Below, piece by piece: positions 1 through 6,672 of a stretch of 9,544 nt of DNA. The notes beneath the pieces are model-generated. The model saw only the letters and a program-made list of their open reading frames with translations. It was not told the DNA's origin and searched no databases. The position numbers were made by a program, and so were the translations under genes. The DNA is from Spirochaetia bacterium (lineage in GTDB: Bacteria > Spirochaetota > Spirochaetia > Treponematales > Treponemataceae), in the NCBI GenBank assembly GCA_900769975.1, contig CAAGIR010000019.1, positions 1 to 9,544 on the forward strand. The letters run 5' to 3'. Every line of letters begins with the position of its first letter. Within the stretch, counting starts at the first letter, position 1.

Positions 1-36
1 ATTGATTATTTAGTATATGGGGAAGAAAGGAATTAA
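1..36 (+). CDS. 3' end of an upstream gene, possibly an XRE-type regulator (partial)
   Basis: Frame 1 is open from the first base and ends at TAA 34-36, one base before the next gene's ATG; the other two + frames hit stops at 3-5 and 11-13. The eleven visible residues read IDYLVYGEERN. An xIDYLxxG string is common just after the DNA-binding domain of XRE-family phage repressors, so this may be the tail of such a regulator, but eleven residues cannot establish it. The ribosome site of the next gene (GGAAGAAAGG, 21-30) lies inside this tail, which fits a translationally coupled pair. Confidence 0.35.
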   Translation: MDYLVYGEERN

Positions 37-37
37 C

Positions 38-208
38 ATGGAAGATTATTATGCTACAAATGATGATTTCAGATCATATGTTGATAAATATGCTAAAAAG
101 CATTGCATCACAGTTAAGGAAGCTTTGAAGCATATGATAGTAAGGCTTTATTATGAGTGGTTAAAGGGGGAAAAGCATGAAAGCAAAGGAATATCTTCAG
201 CAGGTTAA
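38..208 (+). CDS. Small phage protein of unknown function, upstream of the sigma-like regulator
   Basis: This 56-residue protein starts at ATG 38, chosen over the in-frame ATG at 17 because GGAAGAAAGG (21-30) sits 7 bases upstream of 38 and nothing suitable precedes 17. It is helical and basic-acidic in character, with a central KKHCITVKEALKHMIVR segment. It overlaps the start of the next gene by 32 bases, so the two are almost certainly co-translated. Short proteins with a similar ITVxEAL pattern are, from memory, common just ahead of DUF1492 regulators in clostridial prophages, but I know no assigned function. A small DNA-binding or accessory regulatory role is only a guess from position. 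Confidence 0.72.
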   Translation: MEDYYATNDDFRSYVDKYAKKHCITVKEALKHMIVRLYYEWLKGEKHESKGISSAG

Positions 209-638
209 GAAGATTGATAAGCTGATTGAAAACAAACTGATTGAAAAAGAACAGTGGTTTGCTATCGCAACAGGAACAACAGCTTCTTCCGAAGATGGTG
301 ACAGGGTTCAATCATCAGGATCACAACAGAAGATGGCTGATGCGGTTTGCAAGATGGTGGAGATTCAGGAACAGATTGATAAGCTTATTGATAACTATAT
401 TGATATAAAACAGGATGTAATTAAGACAATTGAAACACTTCCTGCAAATCAGTATGATATTATGCACAAGGTTTACATCCAGGGTATTGATTTAATTGAT
501 GTTGCTAATCTATTAGATAAATCATATGAATCTGTAAGGCGTTCTCACAACAAAGGAATATACAGAGTTCAAAATATTTTGAAAGAAAAAGAGCAAAAGG
601 GTGGACAAAGTAGGGAAAAGGTGGACAAAGTAGGGTAA
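177..638 (+). CDS. DUF1492 / sigma-70 region 4-like phage late-gene regulator
   Basis: The 153-residue protein starts at ATG 177 with AAAGGGGG (163-170) 6 bases upstream. Its N-terminal half is coiled-coil-like (residues 1-30 and 55-90) and carries the family signature GDRVQSSGSQQKMADAV at residues 41-57. Residues about 88-135 form a region 4-like helix-turn-helix (LPANQYDIMHKVY, then IDLIDVANLLDKSYESVRRS), the part that would contact promoter -35 DNA. Relatives of this family, and functionally similar ArpU/Alt-type proteins, activate late transcription in Gram-positive phages; that role here is inferred from family and from its place just before the packaging genes. The last twelve residues (from GGQSREKVDKVG) are encoded by a tandem DNA repeat and look like an add-on to the fold, so the DNA itself may be the functional element. 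A terminator follows about 60 bases downstream. Confidence 0.82.
   Translation: MKAKEYLQQVKKIDKLIENKLIEKEQWFAIATGTTASSEDGDRVQSSGSQQKMADAVCKMVEIQEQIDKLIDNYIDIKQDVIKTIETLPANQYDIMHKVYIQGIDLIDVANLLDKSYESVRRSHNKGIYRVQNILKEKEQKGGQSREKVDKVG
601..635 (+). repeat. Tandem 15-bp direct repeat at the 3' end of the late regulator gene
   Basis: GTGGACAAAGTAGGG occurs identically at 601-615 and 621-635 (period 20), separated by AAAAG; AAAAGG also precedes the first copy. A fragment of the same pattern (GTAGGG) recurs at 694-699. The repeats lie about 57-91 bp upstream of a predicted start site near 692. Direct repeats upstream of a late promoter are where activators of the TP901-1 Alt type are reported to bind, so this is a candidate activator site. 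The binding role is inference; the repeats are directly visible. Confidence 0.6.
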
Positions 639-659
639 ATGCCTATTGAAGTGCATGGT

Positions 660-692
660 TTCAAGTGATAAAGTTAAAATATAATATAGCGT
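660..692 (+). promoter_or_regulatory. Candidate activator-dependent late promoter (perfect -10, no good -35)
   Basis: TATAAT at 680-685 is a consensus -10 box. The 17-bp-spaced -35 position (about 657-663) reads GGTTTCA, a poor match to TTGACA, and no TG extends the -10. A good -10 without a -35, with direct repeats upstream, is what an activator-controlled phage late promoter looks like. The predicted start (about 692) falls only six bases before a terminator stem, which is odd for a simple promoter. In AT-rich DNA a lone TATAAT can occur by chance. Confidence 0.35.
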
Positions 693-697
693 AGTAG

Positions 698-728
698 GGA
701 TTCCGTTTTTGAGCGGAATCCTTTTTTT
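698..728 (+). terminator. Intrinsic terminator after the regulator gene
   Basis: GGATTCCG (698-705) pairs perfectly with CGGAATCC (714-721) across an 8-base loop and is followed by seven T (722-728). It is well placed to end the control-region transcript. It also sits at the start of any transcript from the TATAAT at 680, so it could act as an attenuator there. Confidence 0.85.
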
Positions 729-730
729 AT

Positions 731-789
731 GCCTGTCAGGTTGCTTTTTTACTTTTCGACATTTGTATTTTTTCTCCTGCCTGGCAGGT
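731..789. repeat. Paired CCTGnCAGG palindromes in the leader region
   Basis: GCCTGTCAGGT (731-741) and GCCTGGCAGGT (779-789) are near-identical, their centres 48 bp apart. The second is part of a longer perfect 13-bp inverted repeat, CCTGCC-T-GGCAGG (776-788). The two copies could also pair with each other in RNA (nine pairs, one of them G-U) around a T-rich loop. They may be operator half-sites for a dimeric regulator or an RNA structure; the sequence alone does not decide. Confidence 0.45.
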
Positions 790-872
790 ATATTTGATTG
801 GTTGGTGATAATTTTATTTTATCATCACATCTTTAAGGCAATTATTATAAAAAAAGATTTGGAGTGATACCG

Positions 873-998
873 TTGAGCAGATTTAACTATAAACAGCAAT
901 ATGCAGTTGTAGTTATTTGTAAAGATGAAAAGGAACAGGAGAGTATATACAACCGCCTTAATTCAGAAGGTTACACATTGAAGGTGGTGTCTGTATGA
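873..998 (+). CDS. Small conserved-looking phage protein, 41 aa, TTG start
   Basis: The reading frame begins at TTG 873 with GGAG (861-864) 8 bases upstream, and ends at TGA 996-998, sharing ATGA with the next gene's start. The 41 residues begin MSRFNYKQQYAVVV and end GYTLKVVSV, a compact beta-alpha-beta pattern with one cysteine in VVICKDE. It contains a plausible strand (QYAVVVICK), a helix (EKEQESIYNRLNSE) and a second strand (TLKVVSV). I do not know a function. The four-base overlap implies coupled translation with the ATPase-acetyltransferase that follows. Confidence 0.7.
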   Translation: MSRFNYKQQYAVVVICKDEKEQESIYNRLNSEGYTLKVVSV

Positions 999-2143
999 AT
1001 AAGATCGTGGTTCATAACCATGTAAGTGATTTTGATTCATACAGAGCCGCAAGGGTGAAAAGCCTTTTTAATGCAGAAAGCGGGTGCAATTTTGATTTAA
1101 CGATTGATAATGTTGATTTATCAGGTGATTGGAATATCGGTGTTGTTGTAGGCGCATCAGGTTCAGGTAAGACATCAATCGGAAAAAAGATATTTGGAGA
1201 AAACAAGATTGTTAATCTTTATAAAGGGTGGAACAGTGAAAAGCCTATTATTGACGATATAGCACCGAACAGGGATTTCAATATTGTAACAGGTTTACTT
1301 GCTTCTGTAGGACTTGGTGATGTTCCTGCATGGTTGAGACCATTTCATGTTCTTTCTAATGGTGAACAGTTCAGGGCAGGTCTTGCAAGATTGATATGTG
1401 AAGCACCTGAAGAAGCTGTCATTGATGAGTTTACATCTGTTATTGACAGACAGATTGCAAAAATCGGTGCGCAGGCATTTCAGAAGGCATGGCGCAGGGA
1501 AAATCCAAAAGGAAAAGTCGTATTACTGACACCACACTATGATATTCTTGATTGGGTTCAGCCTGATTGGGTTATTGATACAAAAACAAAATCATTTACA
1601 AGAGGGAATCCCAGGCAAAGACCAAAAATTGAATTGGAAATATGGAAGGTCAACGGAAGTTATTGGGAATATTATAAGCCGCATTATTATTTAGACTTGC
1701 CGAGACCGATTGCAGCGGAATATTTCATTGGAACTGTAAACGGTGAACTTGCTTGCCATATGGCAGTTAGTCCGTGGTTTCATTTGAATGGATATCGTGG
1801 TACAAGGCTTGTAACAATGCCTGAATGGCAGGGTGCAGGTGTTGGAACACGTTTTCTTAATGCTATTGCTAAATATCATCTTGAAGGTAATGGGAGAAGA
1901 GAAAAGAAGCTGCCTATGTATTTTCATACATCACATCCGCAATTATGCGAAGCATTAAGGAGATCAGAAAAGTGGGAGCAGGTATCTGCAAACCTATACG
2001 GTGGAAATAAAGCAAAAAGCAAATCCTCACTAATGAAATCGGCAATGAAAAATGGGAATAAAGTAATGGGCGGCAGCGGATTTGGCGGTCATTTCAGGGC
2101 AGTACAGGGTTTTAAGTATATAGGAGAGGGTGAAACACCTTGA
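995..2143 (+). CDS. ABC-type ATPase fused to a GNAT acyltransferase domain (COG2401-like)
   Basis: This 382-residue soluble protein has two halves. Residues 45-205 hold a complete ABC-type ATPase: Walker A GASGSGKTS (53-61), ABC signature LSNGEQFRAGLA (120-131), Walker B AVIDEF with the catalytic glutamate (141-146), and a switch histidine in LLTPHYD (H181). Residues about 210-375 resemble a GNAT domain, with acetyl-CoA loop MPEWQGAGVGTRF (275-287) following a beta strand. There are no membrane segments, so it is not a transporter; the layout matches the COG2401 group of ABC ATPases fused to a predicted acetyltransferase. Substrate is unknown. GNAT-like folds include Mu Mom, which modifies DNA bases, so a DNA-modifying or anti-restriction role just before packaging is possible but unproven. 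Initiation shares ATGA with the preceding stop; the stop shares TTGA with the following TTG start. Confidence 0.85.
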   Translation: MNKIVVHNHVSDFDSYRAARVKSLFNAESGCNFDLTIDNVDLSGDWNIGVVVGASGSGKTSIGKKIFGENKIVNLYKGWNSEKPIIDDIAPNRDFNIVTGLLASVGLGDVPAWLRPFHVLSNGEQFRAGLARLICEAPEEAVIDEFTSVIDRQIAKIGAQAFQKAWRRENPKGKVVLLTPHYDILDWVQPDWVIDTKTKSFTRGNPRQRPKIELEIWKVNGSYWEYYKPHYYLDLPRPIAAEYFIGTVNGELACHMAVSPWFHLNGYRGTRLVTMPEWQGAGVGTRFLNAIAKYHLEGNGRREKKLPMYFHTSHPQLCEALRRSEKWEQVSANLYGGNKAKSKSSLMKSAMKNGNKVMGGSGFGGHFRAVQGFKYIGEGETP

Positions 2144-2358
2144 AGCAAATAAAAACCGTAATAAGACCGATAAGCAGTGCCACAATGTTTGATACATCAG
2201 TAAACCGCCTTTTATTAGATGGGTGGGAACTAAAAAACAGAAAAATAATTGATTCAACAGGTGAAATATCTGAAGCATTTACTTTCCCTGTTATTCGTTT
2301 ATTATATGCAGAACTTGAAAAAGAATCAGTTGATACATTTGAAGAAGTAACGATATAG
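2140..2358 (+). CDS. Small phage protein, 72 aa, TTG start
   Basis: The gene starts at TTG 2140, overlapping the previous stop (TTGA), with TAGGAGAGGG (2121-2130) upstream. The protein has a pattern I have seen in small proteins of clostridial phages: IKTVIRP, then FDTSVNRLLLDGWELKNRKI (residues 17-36), then a tail reading LLYAELEKE. The DGWEL motif after a helix resembles DUF1737-like small proteins that form a compact sheet-helix fold. Function is unknown. Its tight coupling to the ATPase-GNAT gene suggests the two, with the 41-aa protein, act as a unit. Confidence 0.72.
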   Translation: MKQIKTVIRPISSATMFDTSVNRLLLDGWELKNRKIIDSTGEISEAFTFPVIRLLYAELEKESVDTFEEVTI

Positions 2359-2391
2359 ATTTTTATAAAACTATGAAAGGGGTGTTGCAGG

Positions 2392-2883
2392 ATGGCAAAG
2401 CTTACAGCCAAACAGCAAAGATTCTGTGATGAATACCTGATAGACCTGAACGCAACACAGGCAGCAATCAGAAGTGGTTATTCAAAGAAAACCGCAAAAC
2501 AGATTGGACAAGAAAACTTGACCAAACCTGACATCAAAGAATATATCGAAAAACGGATGGCAGAGAAAGAAAAAGAATTGATTGCTGATCAGAATGAAGT
2601 AATGAAATACCTTTCATCTGTCATGAGAAGGGAAAAGACGGAATCTGTTGTTGTTACATTGAGCAAAGAAAAGTCAATATATGTTCCTGATTCAAACGGA
2701 ACAATGAGAAAGCAAACAGTGAAAGAAGATATTCCGCAGGTTGTAGAAATACATGCAAGGTTGTCTGATGCAAACAAGGCTGCTGAATTATTAGGCAAAG
2801 CATATGGAATATACACTGAAAAGGTTGATATGGATGTAAATGTTCCTGTTATGTTCAGTGGTGAAGATGATCTTGAAGAATAG
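2392..2883 (+). CDS. terS: Terminase small subunit (Terminase_2 family)
   Basis: The 163-residue protein recognises the phage DNA packaging site and loads the large terminase. The N-terminus has the family signature LTAKQQRFCDEYLIDLNATQ followed by AAIRSGYSKKTAKQIGQ (residues 4-40), the helix-turn-helix that binds pac DNA, then a charged oligomerisation helix (about 50-80). The C-terminal part (residues about 120-163) should contact the large subunit and ends in an acidic GEDDLEE. Start ATG 2392 has AAAGGGG (2376-2382) 9 bases upstream. Length is normal for PBSX/SPP1-type small subunits. It is followed after 12 bases by an unknown gene rather than directly by the large subunit. Confidence 0.93.
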   Translation: MAKLTAKQQRFCDEYLIDLNATQAAIRSGYSKKTAKQIGQENLTKPDIKEYIEKRMAEKEKELIADQNEVMKYLSSVMRREKTESVVVTLSKEKSIYVPDSNGTMRKQTVKEDIPQVVEIHARLSDANKAAELLGKAYGIYTEKVDMDVNVPVMFSGEDDLEE

Positions 2884-2895
2884 AAAGGAAAAGTT

Positions 2896-3231
2896 ATGAA
2901 TTGTATTGGGAATATTGATAAAAACAAAAGCATGATGGAACAGATTGATGAATATTCAATCCCAAGTGCAACAGGGCTTGGAACGTATGATGTGAAGGCT
3001 TTGAAGCCTATTGACAAAGAATTCATCAGGGGCATGGCTTGCATGATTGATTGTGTTGATAACTTTAAACCAATAATCAACACAGGTTCACAGACAAATG
3101 ATCATATCATAAAAGAACATGTTGAAAGTATTCTTTGCGTTGTTATAACACATATGCTTGGCGAACTTGGAATGAACCTATATTCAATCATGGACAGTGA
3201 TGAAGATTATTGGGAAAAAGATGAAGAATAG
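2896..3231 (+). CDS. Unknown protein between the terminase subunits, 111 aa
   Basis: ATG 2896 has AGAAAGGA (2882-2889) 6 bases upstream. The protein has no motif I recognise. It contains several cysteines (C3, then in GMACMIDCVD and ILCVV), a hydrophobic helix-like centre (HVESILCVVITHMLGELGMN) and a strongly acidic end (DSDEDYWEKDEE). It is not long or hydrophobic enough to call a membrane protein with confidence. The stop codon overlaps the ribosome site of the large terminase gene, so it is made with the packaging proteins. It could be a terminase accessory factor or an inserted accessory gene. Confidence 0.8.
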   Translation: MNCIGNIDKNKSMMEQIDEYSIPSATGLGTYDVKALKPIDKEFIRGMACMIDCVDNFKPIINTGSQTNDHIIKEHVESILCVVITHMLGELGMNLYSIMDSDEDYWEKDEE

Positions 3232-3241
3232 GTGAAAGCCT

Positions 3242-4492
3242 ATGAAACTTAAAGAAGTTAAGAATATATACCTTCCTGATATAGTCGGAAAGGGATATAA
3301 AGCCTATTGGAAAAGCAAACACAGATATGTTGCATGTAAAGGTAGTCGAGGTTCAAAGAAATCCAAGACAACTGCCTTGTGGCTTATATACAACATAATG
3401 AAATATCCTGAAGCCAATGCATTATGTGTCAGAAGGTTTCAGAACACATTAAGAAATAGCTGCTTTTCTGATTTAGAGTGGGCGGCTGAAAGGCTTGGTG
3501 TTCACCATTTATGGGAATTTCCGAAGTCAATATTAGAAGTGACATATAAACCAACAGGACAGAAGATATTATTCAGGGGAATGGATGATGGCTTGAAAGT
3601 AACATCAATATCTGTTCCAAAAGGTGTTCTATGTTGGGTATGGGTTGAAGAAGCTTATGAAATCACATCCGAAGCTGATTTTGATAAGCTTGATATGTCA
3701 ATTCGTGGTGAAGTACCTGAAGGATTGTGGAAGCAGATTAGATTTACATTCAATCCCTGGTCAGAACAAACATGGCTTAAATCAAGATTCTTTGATGTTA
3801 CAAGTGATTTAATCCTTGCTATGACAACAACATACAGGTGCAATGAATGGCTTGATGATGTAGACAGAAGGCTATTTGAAGAAATGAAAAAGAACAATCC
3901 AAGACGATTCCGCATTGAAGGTGATGGTGAATGGGGAATTGCTGAAGGATTGATATATACGAATGTTAGGAAAGAAGATTTTGATATTGAAGAAATCAGA
4001 ACAATTCCTGGCATTAAATCGGCATTCGGTCTTGACTTTGGTTTCACAGATCCGAATGCTTTTGTTTGTCTATTGATAGACAATGCAGCAATGAAAATCT
4101 ATGTCTTTGATGAATGGTATGGAACAGGTGTCACAAACAAGATCATTGCGCAGGCAATCAAAGATAAAGGTTATGGTGGTCAAAGGATTATATGTGATAG
4201 TGCTGAACCAAAATCAATTGATGAACTTATTGAATATGGTATCAATGCAAATCCTTCAAGGAAGGGCAGAGATAGTGTAAATCATGGTATTCAGCAAATA
4301 CAGAACTATGAAATTATAGTTCACGAAAGAAATTGTCCTGAATTTTGGATTGAAATCAGCAACTATTGTTGGGAAAAGGATAAATTCGACAAGCCAACAG
4401 ATAAGCCTGAACATGAATTCTCACATGGTATGGATTCAATGCGTTATGCATCTGCTGATGTGCTTGTTGGCGATACATTTTCTTTTGATTAG
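3242..4492 (+). CDS. terL: Terminase large subunit (PBSX/SPP1-type ATPase-nuclease)
   Basis: The 416-residue motor protein uses ATP to drive DNA into the prohead and cuts the concatemer. The ATPase half shows Walker A GSRGSKKSK (34-42), Walker B CWVWVEEA with the catalytic glutamates at 136-137, and a coupling motif FTFNPWSE (168-175). The RNase H-like nuclease half shows the expected acidic residues: D265 in FGLDFGFTD, D319 in CDSAEP and D397 in HGMDSMRYA. Length is close to SPP1 gp2 (about 420 residues). The start ATG 3242 follows AGGTGA (3230-3235), which overlaps the previous stop. All catalytic residues are present, so it should be functional. PBSX/SPP1-type terminases generally package headful from a pac site; that mode is inferred. 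Confidence 0.96.
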   Translation: MKLKEVKNIYLPDIVGKGYKAYWKSKHRYVACKGSRGSKKSKTTALWLIYNIMKYPEANALCVRRFQNTLRNSCFSDLEWAAERLGVHHLWEFPKSILEVTYKPTGQKILFRGMDDGLKVTSISVPKGVLCWVWVEEAYEITSEADFDKLDMSIRGEVPEGLWKQIRFTFNPWSEQTWLKSRFFDVTSDLILAMTTTYRCNEWLDDVDRRLFEEMKKNNPRRFRIEGDGEWGIAEGLIYTNVRKEDFDIEEIRTIPGIKSAFGLDFGFTDPNAFVCLLIDNAAMKIYVFDEWYGTGVTNKIIAQAIKDKGYGGQRIICDSAEPKSIDELIEYGINANPSRKGRDSVNHGIQQIQNYEIIVHERNCPEFWIEISNYCWEKDKFDKPTDKPEHEFSHGMDSMRYASADVLVGDTFSFD

Positions 4493-4503
4493 AGGTAAGA
4501 AAC

Positions 4504-5979
4504 ATGTTTTTTAATAGTCCAACACAAACAGAAATATTCAATCAATTAATAAAAGAAGGCGCAGCTTCAATAATGAATGATAAGCAGTTCATTGAAGCTG
4601 AAATCCGTAAATGGAAGGGTTCACCGCAGTATTTGGAACAGATAGCAGGTTCAAATTATTATCACGGATTCCATGACATTTTACATGCTAAAAGAACAGC
4701 AATCGGTGAAGGCGGTGAACTTGAAGAAATCAAGAACCTTCCAAATAGGCATGATATTGATAATCAGTATGCAATTGCGGTTGATAAGAAAACAAATTAC
4801 TTTCTTGGAAAGCCAATCACAATTGATTCGGATAATGAAGCCTATGCAGAAGCACTTCGTAAGGTAATGAACAAGAAGTTCATGAAGAAGATGAAGAACA
4901 TCTGCAAGAAATCATTAAATGGTGGTATTGCTTGGGTTTATCCTCACTTTGATGATAAGGGCAAATTGAAGCTTTCTGTATTTCCTGCATATGAAATCAT
5001 TCCTGAATGGAAAGATGTCGAGCATGAAGAACTTGATATGGCTATTCGTGTTTATGAAGTCATTGAATACCAGGGAACAACAGAGGTAAAGGTAACAAAG
5101 GTTGAAGTATACAGATTAGATGGAATATACAGATATGTTCTTGATGATTTTGCACTAATTCCTGATGTGGCGCAGGGTGATTATACACCTTATTTCACTG
5201 TTGATAATAAAGCATTCCAATGGAACAAGATTCCGCTTATTGCTTTTAAGTATAATGCGGAAGAAATTCCTTTGATTAGAAGAACCAAAGGCTTGCAGGA
5301 TGCAATCAATGAAATGATTTCAATGTTCCACAATAACATGCTTGAAGATAACAGGAACACAATCCTGATTATTAAGAATTATGATGGTCAGAATTTAGGT
5401 GAATTTAGAAGAAACCTTGCAACATATGGTGCTGTTAAGGTTAGAAGCATAGATGGAGCGGATGGCGGTGTTGATGCATTACAGGTTGAGGTTAATGCAG
5501 AGAATTACAATACTATCCTGGAACTTCTTAAGGTTGCGCTGATAGAAAATGCACGTTCATTTGATGGTAAGGTTCTAAAATCAGGAACACCAAATCAGAT
5601 GAACATTTTATCTGTTTACAATGAAATTGATATTGATACAAATGAAATGGAAACAGAATATCAGGCTGCACTTGAAGAACTGCTGCCATTTATAAATGCT
5701 TATCTTTCATTATCAGGATTAGGTGATTTCACTGATGAAGAAGTTAATTTCATTTTCAATAGGGATATGTTGATTGATGAAGCATCAATTATGCAGACAT
5801 TAGTGACAGCAGGTGTTAAAATATCGAATAGATCATTGCTTGCACAAGTTCCTTGGATAAATGATGTTGAAAGGGAACTTGAATTGCTTAAAGAAGAACA
5901 AGCAGAAATGATGGATGTGTATGGTGATGCTTTTTTGAAGCCTGAAGATACTGCTGATAATGAGGATGAAAGCGAATAA
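4504..5979 (+). CDS. Portal protein (SPP1 gp6-like)
   Basis: The 491-residue protein forms the dodecameric ring at the head vertex through which DNA enters and leaves. Diagnostic segments are NYFLGKPI (98-105), the PAYEIIPEW stretch (161-169), WNKIPLIAFKYN (240-251), SGTPNQMNILSVYN (360-373) and FNRDMLIDEASIM followed by VPWINDVERELE. Length is close to SPP1 gp6 (503). Start ATG 4504 has AGAGG (4491-4495) 8 bases upstream; an in-frame ATG at residue 24 is possible but lacks a comparable site. The C-terminus is an acidic tail (EDTADNEDESE). The following gene is an endonuclease, not MuF, so the normal portal-MuF adjacency has been split, and the last codons may have been replaced by that insertion. 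Confidence 0.94.
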   Translation: MFFNSPTQTEIFNQLIKEGAASIMNDKQFIEAEIRKWKGSPQYLEQIAGSNYYHGFHDILHAKRTAIGEGGELEEIKNLPNRHDIDNQYAIAVDKKTNYFLGKPITIDSDNEAYAEALRKVMNKKFMKKMKNICKKSLNGGIAWVYPHFDDKGKLKLSVFPAYEIIPEWKDVEHEELDMAIRVYEVIEYQGTTEVKVTKVEVYRLDGIYRYVLDDFALIPDVAQGDYTPYFTVDNKAFQWNKIPLIAFKYNAEEIPLIRRTKGLQDAINEMISMFHNNMLEDNRNTILIIKNYDGQNLGEFRRNLATYGAVKVRSIDGADGGVDALQVEVNAENYNTILELLKVALIENARSFDGKVLKSGTPNQMNILSVYNEIDIDTNEMETEYQAALEELLPFINAYLSLSGLGDFTDEEVNFIFNRDMLIDEASIMQTLVTAGVKISNRSLLAQVPWINDVERELELLKEEQAEMMDVYGDAFLKPEDTADNEDESE

Positions 5980-5987
5980 TTCATAAT

Positions 5988-6635
5988 ATGAAATTTATAG
6001 ATGCCACAGGTCAAAAGTTTGGAAAACTTACAGTTGTAAGCAAAGTTGAACACAAAACAGGTAGAAGCACACTATGGAATTGCAAGTGTGAATGTGGGAA
6101 TACTTGCAAAGTTTCAATTGCGAACTTGCGTAATGGTCACACTAGGTCTTGCGGATGCATGCTGAAAGAATCAAATACAAGGCATGGTCATTGGGGAACT
6201 AGAGTGTACCAAATATATTATGCAATGAAACAGCGGTGTTACAATCCTAACAATGCTGCTTATTGGGATTATGGTGAAAGAGGTATCACTATATGTGATG
6301 AATGGCTTAATGATTTTGAAAGCTTCTATAAATGGTCAATTGAAAATGGTTATTCTGATGATTTAACAATTGATAGAATTGATCCACAAGGTAATTATGA
6401 ACCATCCAATTGCAGGTGGGCAGATAGATACACACAAGGCTACAATCAAAGGAAAAGCACAAAAAATACAAGTGGAACAGTTGGTGTGAGTAAAAGAAAA
6501 GATACAGGAAAGTATCAAGCCTATATAACGAAAAATGGTAAAACTATAAAGCTAGGTTCTTATAAAACGATTGAAGAAGCTATTCAAGCTAGGAAAGAAG
6601 CTGAAATAAAGTATTATGGAACAATAAAGGAATAG
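5988..6635 (+). CDS. HNH-type homing endonuclease with zinc-ribbon and AP2 domains
   Basis: This 215-residue protein is a free-standing, probably selfish DNA endonuclease. Residues 30-57 form a cysteine-rich zinc-binding motif (CKCECGNTC, then SCGC). Residues 75-155 match a phage HNH family: YGERGITICDEWL (95-107), LTIDRIDPQGNYEPSNCRWA (126-145) and a QGYNQRK end. Residues about 162-212 are an AP2-like DNA-binding domain (SGTVGVSKRKDTGKYQAYI, KLGSYKTIEEAIQARKEAE). No close ribosome site precedes ATG 5988; the nearest purine run, GAGGAT (5962-5967), is about 20 bases away, so translation is likely weak. It sits between portal and MuF with its own terminator, the pattern of an intron-less homing gene. 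All domains look intact. Confidence 0.9.
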   Translation: MKFIDATGQKFGKLTVVSKVEHKTGRSTLWNCKCECGNTCKVSIANLRNGHTRSCGCMLKESNTRHGHWGTRVYQIYYAMKQRCYNPNNAAYWDYGERGITICDEWLNDFESFYKWSIENGYSDDLTIDRIDPQGNYEPSNCRWADRYTQGYNQRKSTKNTSGTVGVSKRKDTGKYQAYITKNGKTIKLGSYKTIEEAIQARKEAEIKYYGTIKE

Positions 6636-6643
6636 CAAGCGAA

Positions 6644-6671
6644 GGTAGATGTTAAAACATCTGCCTTTTTT
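6644..6671 (+). terminator. Intrinsic terminator after the HNH endonuclease
   Basis: GGTAGATGT (6644-6652) pairs with ACATCTGCC (6657-6665), nine pairs including one G-T, around the loop TAAA, followed by six T (6666-6671). It begins eight bases after the endonuclease stop. A terminator inside the structural operon would reduce MuF expression unless read through, so it probably came in with the endonuclease gene. Confidence 0.83.
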
Positions 6672-6672
6672 A

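Noticed and set aside
601..635. Tandem repeat as a possible CRISPR fragment
   Set aside because: There are only two 15-bp copies with a 5-bp gap, lying inside a coding frame; this fits neither CRISPR repeat nor spacer lengths.
805..828. AT-rich inverted repeat (TGATAA/TTATCA) as a terminator or operator
   Set aside because: The stem is only six mostly A-T pairs with no T-tract after it; in such AT-rich DNA it is expected by chance.
2030..2411. Two overlapping - strand open frames (82 and 99 codons)
   Set aside because: Both are antisense to well-supported + strand genes with good ribosome sites and show no domain.
2589..3083. 164-codon open frame on the - strand
   Set aside because: It lies wholly antisense to the small terminase and the following gene, has no ribosome site or recognisable domain, and is explained by the codon bias of the + strand genes.
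3655..4083. 142-codon open frame on the - strand
   Set aside because: It is antisense to the large terminase, including its conserved nuclease motif, and its serine-rich composition is typical of a shadow frame.
5700..6053. 117-codon open frame on the - strand across the portal-endonuclease junction
   Set aside because: It is a low-complexity serine-rich shadow spanning two real genes, without a start signal.
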